Positions 58,942 to 64,000 of a DNA stretch of 64,000 nucleotides are shown in pieces (within the stretch, counting starts at the first letter, position 1; every line of letters begins with the position of its first letter). The position numbers and the translations under genes are program-made. The DNA is from an uncultured Prevotella sp. (GTDB taxonomy: Bacteria; Bacteroidota; Bacteroidia; Bacteroidales; Bacteroidaceae), in NCBI GenBank assembly GCA_905202125.1, contig CAJKQX010000001.1, positions 1-64,000 of the forward strand. The letters are read 5' to 3'. The notes beneath the pieces were generated by a model. It did not search any database. It was not told the origin of the DNA and saw nothing but the letters and a program-made list of their open reading frames with translations.

Positions 58942-60423
58942 TTATTTCTTCTTCACCGGGTCACAGGTGAGACCGATTCCGAGTTTCTTGAAAATCTTCC
59001 GGTCTACCTCAGAGAGCATCACTGTGGAATGGACCTGACAGCCACACAACTTAGGCAGTTGCTCAAGAGCCTTACGGCAGTTGTCGTCAGCCTCGCTAAG
59101 TACGGACAGCGCTACAAGTACCTCATCGGTATGCAGACGTGGGTTGTTTCCTGCGAGATACTCCACCTTTGTCTTCTGTATCGGCTCTATCATCCTCTGC
59201 GGTATCAGTTTCACCTTGTGGTCGATACCTGCAAGATGCTTTGTGGCATTGAGGAGCAAGGCGGCACTCGGACCGAGCAGCTCCGATGTCTGAGCTGTTA
59301 TCATTGTACCGTCTGCAAGCTCGATGGCTGCGGAAGGAGTACCCGACTCGTCACGGCGGCGCTTTGCCTCGAGGGTAACCTTTCTTGTCGCAGTGCTTAT
59401 CTTCGCCTGATTGAAGAGCATCTGTATCTTCTGCACCTCGCTCTCGTTGTCGGCTCCGTTGGCGAATTTGTTTGTAGCGTCGTAGTAGCGGCGGATAATC
59501 TCGTCCTTAGAAGCATCGCAACATACCTTGTCATCGCTGATGCAGAAGCCAACCATGTTGACTCCCATATCCGTAGGCGACTTATACGGATTGGTGCCGT
59601 AGATGCCTTCGAAGAGAGCGTTGAGAACCGGGAAAATCTCGATGTCACGGTTGTAGTTGATGGCTATCTCGCCGTATGCCTCAAGATGAAACGGGTCTAT
59701 CATGTTCACATCGTTAAGGTCGGCTGTCGCTGCCTCGTAGGCTATGTTCACAGGATGTTTCAACGGGAGGTTCCACACAGGGAAAGTCTCGAACTTGGCA
59801 TATCCTGCCTCGATGCCATGCTTATTCTCATTATAGAGCTGGGAAAGACAGACAGCCATCTTGCCGGAACCGGGACCGGGAGCGGTGACAATGACGAGCG
59901 AACGCTCTGTCTGTACATAGTCGTTCTTGCCAAATCCCTCGTCGCTGGCTATAAGCTCCACATTATGCGGATAGCCGTCGATGAGATAATGCACGTATGA
60001 CTTGATGCCCATACGGTTGAGCCTCTGTCGGAAAGCGTCGGCGGCATGCTGCCCGTTGTAATGGGTTATCACGACAGAGCCTACAAAGAAACCGCGGCTG
60101 CCGAACTCGTCACGAAGCCTCAGCACATCCTCATCGTAAGTGATGCCGAGGTCGGCACGCACCTTGTTCTTCTCGATATCCTCAGCGCTGACAACGATGA
60201 CAATCTCTATCTGGTCGCTGATTTTCTGAAACATACGCAACTTTGAGTCAGGCTGGAAGCCCGGCAGAACACGGCTGGCATGATGGTCGTCAAACAGTTT
60301 GCCGCCAAGCTCAAGATACAGTTTGCCGCTGAACTGCGCTATACGCTTCTTGATATTCTCCGACTGAATACTAAGGTACTTATCGTTATCAAAACCAATC
60401 TTCATCCCTGTTGTTGTGTTCAT
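58942..60423 (-). CDS. DUF1846-family protein
   Basis: About 493 residues. It matches the conserved family of about 500-residue proteins that begins MKIGFDNDKYLSIQSENIKKRI, here 6 residues after the ATG at 60423; ATG at 60405 gives exactly that start. Other family features are RVLPGFQPDSKLRM, VIVVSAEDIEKNKVRADLGITYD and a P-loop-like TAPGPGSGKMAVCLSQLYNE (about 185-205). The function is not established; the P-loop-like motif suggests nucleotide binding. The leader carries a promoter at 60509-60516. Base composition is clearly more GC-rich than in the genes before 56 kb. Confidence 0.88.
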   Translation of the reverse strand: MNTTTGMKIGFDNDKYLSIQSENIKKRIAQFSGKLYLELGGKLFDDHHASRVLPGFQPDSKLRMFQKISDQIEIVIVVSAEDIEKNKVRADLGITYDEDVLRLRDEFGSRGFFVGSVVITHYNGQHAADAFRQRLNRMGIKSYVHYLIDGYPHNVELIASDEGFGKNDYVQTERSLVIVTAPGPGSGKMAVCLSQLYNENKHGIEAGYAKFETFPVWNLPLKHPVNIAYEAATADLNDVNMIDPFHLEAYGEIAINYNRDIEIFPVLNALFEGIYGTNPYKSPTDMGVNMVGFCISDDKVCCDASKDEIIRRYYDATNKFANGADNESEVQKIQMLFNQAKISTATRKVTLEAKRRRDESGTPSAAIELADGTMITAQTSELLGPSAALLLNATKHLAGIDHKVKLIPQRMIEPIQKTKVEYLAGNNPRLHTDEVLVALSVLSEADDNCRKALEQLPKLCGCQVHSTVMLSEVDRKIFKKLGIGLTCDPVKKK

Positions 60424-60833
60424 AATATAAAAGTTCACTCCGAATTAAACTTCAAACATTAAGTCTCAGCCTCTGAATAGCAGGCCCTGACATTTTATAT
60501 TCAGGGTGCAAAGTTACTTATTTTGGAGTAATTATGTGGTTGTTTATGTTCTTATTTTTTTATAACGAGGATTTTTCTCTTTTTCAGAATCATATTGACA
60601 AAACTTATGTTCTTTTTTTTTGTTAATTCTCGCTTCTTGCGATAATCACAGTACTTTACGAGACGCTGACCTTATATTCCGGACATTCGGATTGACGTTT
60701 TTTTTTGCATCCGTCATGCAAGATTTTGGCCATTGGACAGTTCTTTATATAAAGAGGTGTGTGGCTGATTGATTTACTGTGAGAAATTACGCCCTCACAT
60801 AGAGAAGACAAATAAAGGAAAAAAAGACTGACG
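60424..60833. other. AT-rich intergenic region between divergent DUF1846 and sigma genes
   Basis: Holds the DUF1846 promoter and a CTGAATA/TATTCAG inverted repeat (60473-60504) in that leader. No promoter matching the vegetative consensus is seen for the sigma gene, which may depend on its own product. No other gene is supported. Confidence 0.6.
60509..60516 (-). promoter_or_regulatory. -7 promoter element (TAACTTTG) for the DUF1846 gene
   Basis: TAACTTTG on the minus strand fits TAnnTTTG; the leader would be about 80 nt to the ATG at 60423. The -33 box is weak. Confidence 0.6.
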
Positions 60834-61370
60834 TTGAGAACCGACAAGCAGCTTGTCAATGACATTATGAAGGGCGACGGTATCGCCATGCGCGAACTGT
60901 ACGACCGCTATTCGGGATATGCTATGGCCGTGTGCCGGAGATATATCCCGGATATGGACGATGTGAAGGATGTCATGCAGGAGAGCTTTGTCAAGGTATT
61001 TTCTTCTCTCTCCAGGTACGAATATCGTGGCGAGGGTTCGCTCAAGTCGTGGATTTCACGCATTGTCTCCAACGAGGCTCTCGACCACATGCGTCGCAAC
61101 GGTCGTGTGTCTTTTGTAGAAATGATACCCGATTTGCCTGATGAACCCGAGCCGGATATCGAGGATATCAGCGATGAGACGCTCACCGCCCTTATAGCCC
61201 GGCTTCCCGCCGGCTACCGCATGGTGCTCAATATGTATGTCTTTGAGCAGCTGAGCCACAAGGAGATAGCCGCCCGGCTCGGCATCTCGCCCGCCACATC
61301 CGCCTCACAATATTTTCACGCCAAAAAGATGTTGGCCAAAATGATTAACGACTATAAAAAACATAACTGA
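60834..61370 (+). CDS. ECF-type RNA polymerase sigma factor
   Basis: The 178-residue protein has sigma region 2 (YIPDMDDVKDVMQESFVKVFSSLSRYE; SWISRIVSNEALDHMRR) and region 4 (ALIARLPAGYRMVLNMYVFEQLSHKEIAARLGISPATSASQYFHAKKML). The start is uncertain: TTG at 60834 gives RTDKQLVNDIMKGDG at once, and CTG at 60828 is possible; no ATG fits before Met12. It overlaps nothing but is followed after one base by a membrane protein gene with anti-sigma features, so the two probably form a signalling pair. Confidence 0.9.
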   Translation: MRTDKQLVNDIMKGDGIAMRELYDRYSGYAMAVCRRYIPDMDDVKDVMQESFVKVFSSLSRYEYRGEGSLKSWISRIVSNEALDHMRRNGRVSFVEMIPDLPDEPEPDIEDISDETLTALIARLPAGYRMVLNMYVFEQLSHKEIAARLGISPATSASQYFHAKKMLAKMINDYKKHN

Positions 61371-61371
61371 C

Positions 61372-62580
61372 ATGAAACAAAGGGACTGGACCAAACAGAT
61401 GCGCGACAGACTTATCGATTATAAGGCTGACGTACCCGACAATCTGTGGCCGGACATCGAGAATGCCCTGCAACGCAAGCGCCACCGCACACTCGTCATG
61501 AGACGCTACGCGCTGAGTGCGGCTGCCGTCGTGGCTGCGTTTGTGATTGTCGGTACTGCTTATATGCTCCATCGTGGAAACCCGGACGGCTTGACAGCCT
61601 CTCATACGGATGTTCAGACAAACCATCCGTCCGCCATCTCTCAGACGGCATCGACCATCGTGGACGCCGACAAACCGTTCATTGCTGCCTTATCCGCCCC
61701 GCGGCATACGGCCCATGTAGCGGCAAGAGATATTGACCCGATCGGCAAGGTTAGTGCTGTCACTGCCGTTGAGACTCAGACGCAAGGTGTCATTTCCGGC
61801 CTTAACGACTCTCATAAGACGGAAGATATCGTTGCCATCGACCCCGCCGACAATCGAAGACCGTCTGCCGAGCGTGAACATTCCGCCCATAATGCGAATC
61901 GAAACGTGAACAGGTCCACACAGATGCCTGTTCATTATCGCGGTGGCAATATCACCATTGAGGCTTATTCGTCTAACATGATGAGCGGCAATAAGGATAT
62001 GCAGGGTGCGGGCAACGTTAATCTGATGTCCGACTATGCCATGACGTCCAATATGCTTAAGGCCAAACCGATGGGCACACCCGATGTTACTGAGAAAAAG
62101 AAACATTATATGCCGCTGACCTTCGGTGTGTCGGTGGGCTATGCCTTGAATGATCGTGTTGCGCTGTCTTCGGGTTTGGTGTATACACGCACGGTAGCCG
62201 ATTTCACCAGCATTTCTGTTTCCAAGCGACAAACCGAGCGTCAGACGTTGCACTATGTGGGAATACCGCTCAATGTGTATTATCGTGTGTGGAGCACAAA
62301 GGGGCTCAAGGTGTATGCCACGGCAGGTGTACAGGCCGATGTCAACGTGAGTGCCTCAAGCAAGAAGGACGGACGCAAGAGCGACATCGACACGGACCGC
62401 ATGCAATGGTCGGTTGGTGCTGCGGCAGGAGTGGAATATGATTTCGTACCGAAATTGGGCGTTTACGTCGAGCCGGGAGTGAAATACTACATCGACAACG
62501 GCAGCAGCATTGATAATGTTTTCAAGGACAAGCCATGCAATTTCAGTTTGCAGATAGGTTTGAGATACAATCTGAAATAG
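61372..62580 (+). CDS. Anti-sigma-like membrane protein with C-terminal beta-barrel domain
   Basis: The 402-residue protein has a cytoplasmic N-terminus (1-42; WTKQMRDRLIDYKADVPDNLWPDIENAL), one membrane helix at about 43-66 (YALSAAAVVAAFVIVGTAYML), a long low-complexity Ser/Thr/Asn-rich linker (about 70-235) and a C-terminal domain (about 240-402) that looks like an eight-stranded outer-membrane barrel of the PorT/OMP_b-brl type (FGVSVGYALNDRVALSSGLVYTRT; VPKLGVYVEPGVKYYI; FSLQIGLRYNLK with terminal hydrophobic Lys). It lies one base after the sigma gene. A protein with an inner-membrane helix and an outer-membrane barrel could span both membranes and carry a signal to the sigma factor. Confidence 0.75.
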   Translation: MKQRDWTKQMRDRLIDYKADVPDNLWPDIENALQRKRHRTLVMRRYALSAAAVVAAFVIVGTAYMLHRGNPDGLTASHTDVQTNHPSAISQTASTIVDADKPFIAALSAPRHTAHVAARDIDPIGKVSAVTAVETQTQGVISGLNDSHKTEDIVAIDPADNRRPSAEREHSAHNANRNVNRSTQMPVHYRGGNITIEAYSSNMMSGNKDMQGAGNVNLMSDYAMTSNMLKAKPMGTPDVTEKKKHYMPLTFGVSVGYALNDRVALSSGLVYTRTVADFTSISVSKRQTERQTLHYVGIPLNVYYRVWSTKGLKVYATAGVQADVNVSASSKKDGRKSDIDTDRMQWSVGAAAGVEYDFVPKLGVYVEPGVKYYIDNGSSIDNVFKDKPCNFSLQIGLRYNLK

Positions 62581-62604
62581 CGGACGCAATCTTTTCTGCG
62601 TCCG
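62581..62604. terminator. Hairpin between convergent genes
   Basis: A perfect 8-bp stem CGGACGCA/TGCGTCCG with an 8-nt loop lies between genes ending at 62580 (+) and 62614 (-). There is no clear T run, so termination is only probable. Confidence 0.5.
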
Positions 62605-62613
62605 ATGGAAAAA

Positions 62614-64000
62614 TCATTTGTCCGTCGGACCTTCCAATATATATCGTCCGTCGCTCCATATCTCGGTGAATTTGCCGATGCTGTGGAGATATTGTCTTAC
62701 AAGGATGTCCTTCCCGCTCATGTCTTGCGTGTCCAGCAGAAGGTAGGGCAGGCGTCCCGTGTGCTTGTAGGCCGTGTCGATATATCGATTGTTCATCGTC
62801 GCAGTTGTGAAAAGGGTGCTGAACACGGCATACGGTTTGCTGTCGAGCAATGAAATCATCGGTATCGAGAAATTGCAAACCATGTAGCTCCCCTCGGGCA
62901 ACATGGGCTTGAGCGTATGTATCAGTTGGTTGTACATGTCGGCATTTTCTTTGGTCGTGAGTATGCCCTGTGTCAACTCGCTGTCTATCGTGTAACGGCA
63001 TTGCAGGCGATTGCCATCTTCCATCATCGGTCGTTTCACGTTGGTGTAAACCATCGCTGCGCACACCATCACAAAACCAAGCCTGAGCGACCGTCCCACC
63101 GCCGCTTGATATTTCTCTTTTATCCGTTTTATACCTTCTGCCATCATGCCCACGGCCAATGGCAATGTGAGATGACAGATGTCCTTGCCATAGAATTCCG
63201 GACCGGCATTGCTGCCTATGGGAAAGACGACAGGGATGAACAGTGACAATAAGAACAGCGATGCCGTATCGGTCCGCATGTCCTTGCACAGGAATACCAC
63301 GGGCAATGCCGCCAGACATATTCCGACGGTGATATTGGCCGGTGCCTCCCACAGATAGATGTTCACGATGATGAGGATGGACAGGGCTGCGTTGGCGACG
63401 AAGCGTCTCGCTCCTCGCAGATGGATGTTGCCAAGCGTAATCAGAACTGTCAGCAGTAAGACGGGAGCAATGCCTTGAATGACGCCCTTGTACAGAGTGT
63501 AGGCACTGATGATGATTGTCGGCAGACTGTGGCAGTCGTCCGCGCCGCCCGTTATCCGTGTTATGTCCATGACGGTGAGCCGTAGTACGTCCTGCATGTT
63601 GCCGGCGTAGACTATGCTAAGGGCCAAAGCCAGTCCGAGAAAGGCTCCCGTGAAGAAAGCGAAACATATCTTCCGTGTGCCGATGGCCATCAGTCGGCGC
63701 AGCGATACGAGCCATATCATCACCGGAAGGGCAAGAAACGTGAGATTGACAATCCTGAACAATATCGCAAAACCGGCAAATGCGCCGCTCAACATGATAG
63801 CAAAGGCACGGCTGCGGGTCATGCCGTGATGGGCCGCGAGAATGCTCAGGGTGAGCAGAAATATGGAATAGTCGTTGTAGTTTATCTCTGTGTAACTGCC
63901 GAAATGGGCCAGAGTGGCCAGTGTCAGTCCTGCGATGATATGGCGCGGGCGGACATATTGCCGCAGATAAAAGTATATGACGGTTTGCGAGAGTATTGTC
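62614..64000 (-). CDS. Multi-pass membrane protein, GT-C glycosyltransferase-like (5' end outside window)
   Basis: The reading frame stays open from 62614 to the window edge; codons upstream of Met at 63822 read HFGSYTEINYNDYSIFLLTL, so the gene continues beyond 64000. The visible 462 residues show about nine hydrophobic helices and a C-terminal soluble part (about the last 150 residues: LLDTQDMSGKDILVRQYLHSIG). This resembles GT-C (ArnT/PMT-like) transferases that move sugars from lipid carriers. HFGSYTEIN near the edge could be part of a luminal loop. The catalytic Asp pair would be in the missing 5' part, so the family is not certain. Confidence 0.6.
   Translation of the reverse strand, partial: TILSQTVIYFYLRQYVRPRHIIAGLTLATLAHFGSYTEINYNDYSIFLLTLSILAAHHGMTRSRAFAIMLSGAFAGFAILFRIVNLTFLALPVMIWLVSLRRLMAIGTRKICFAFFTGAFLGLALALSIVYAGNMQDVLRLTVMDITRITGGADDCHSLPTIIISAYTLYKGVIQGIAPVLLLTVLITLGNIHLRGARRFVANAALSILIIVNIYLWEAPANITVGICLAALPVVFLCKDMRTDTASLFLLSLFIPVVFPIGSNAGPEFYGKDICHLTLPLAVGMMAEGIKRIKEKYQAAVGRSLRLGFVMVCAAMVYTNVKRPMMEDGNRLQCRYTIDSELTQGILTTKENADMYNQLIHTLKPMLPEGSYMVCNFSIPMISLLDSKPYAVFSTLFTTATMNNRYIDTAYKHTGRLPYLLLDTQDMSGKDILVRQYLHSIGKFTEIWSDGRYILEGPTDK

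Overview
The window looks like a chromosomal segment of a member of the Bacteroidales; Muribaculaceae or Prevotellaceae is my best guess. The reasons are: several promoters fit the Bacteroides-type pattern TTG, about 20 nt, TAnnTTTG; A-rich leaders without Shine-Dalgarno sites are usual; there are Bacteroidetes-typical families (DUF3078, the glmS-purF-like-carA-carB cluster, ECF sigma with anti-sigma and Spy-like proteins); and exported proteins end in secretion-tail-like domains. I saw no rRNA, tRNA, CRISPR array, prophage or transposase gene.

Layout. 1-400: two repeat elements, one apparently inserted at the end of the other. 402-7762 (+): a three-gene operon of exported proteins (beta-helix protein with an inserted FISUMP/Lcl_C-like domain, a clan GH-D alpha-galactosidase-like enzyme, and a discoidin/SGNH esterase). 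7855-10423 (-): vitamin B6 operon, pdxS and pdxT behind a regulator that fuses a degenerate ThiD-like kinase to an AraC DNA-binding domain. 10593-13619 (-): fabD and an unusual GH13 amylase fused to an AlaX-type tRNA-editing domain. 13620-14760: a 1.1 kb gene-free region with two repeat families, one of them an intact MITE-like palindrome with an 8-bp target duplication. 14761-18413 (-): phosphoglucomutase with an odd cysteine cluster, a small exported protein, a repeat copy and an acyltransferase. 18630-26742 (-): carB, carA, a long purF-like gene and glmS, which share glutamine amidotransfer chemistry. 26818-28927 (-): a Wza-like lipoprotein and a metal-chelate/B12-type binding protein. 29144-30607 (+): a DASS transporter. 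30608-31387: repeats and a perfect 21-bp inverted repeat. 31388-36973 (-): type II pantothenate kinase, B3/B4 protein, ligA, FecCD-type permease and dapA. 37191-42140 (-): DMT transporter, truA, and an ECF sigma/anti-sigma/Spy-like/L,D-transpeptidase envelope cluster. 42231-44651 (-): RNase Z, lipocalin-like lipoprotein and mazG. 44744-56457: valS (+), a DUF3078 protein (-), pyrG, yidC, an S9 peptidase and an MFS transporter (+). 56783-57889 (-): an orphan ATP-grasp-like protein. 57890-58941: a second gene-free repeat region. 58942-64000: DUF1846 protein (-), ECF sigma plus an anti-sigma/beta-barrel chimera (+), and the 3' part of a multi-pass glycosyltransferase-like gene (-); codon use is more GC-rich here.

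Most of the window is housekeeping. The most interesting items are the pseudokinase-AraC regulator of PLP synthesis, the amylase-AlaX fusion, the 14.3-14.6 kb palindromic element with target duplication, and two further interspersed repeat families that recur in the gene-free stretches and next to gene ends. All functional calls come from reading motifs by eye; no database search was run.
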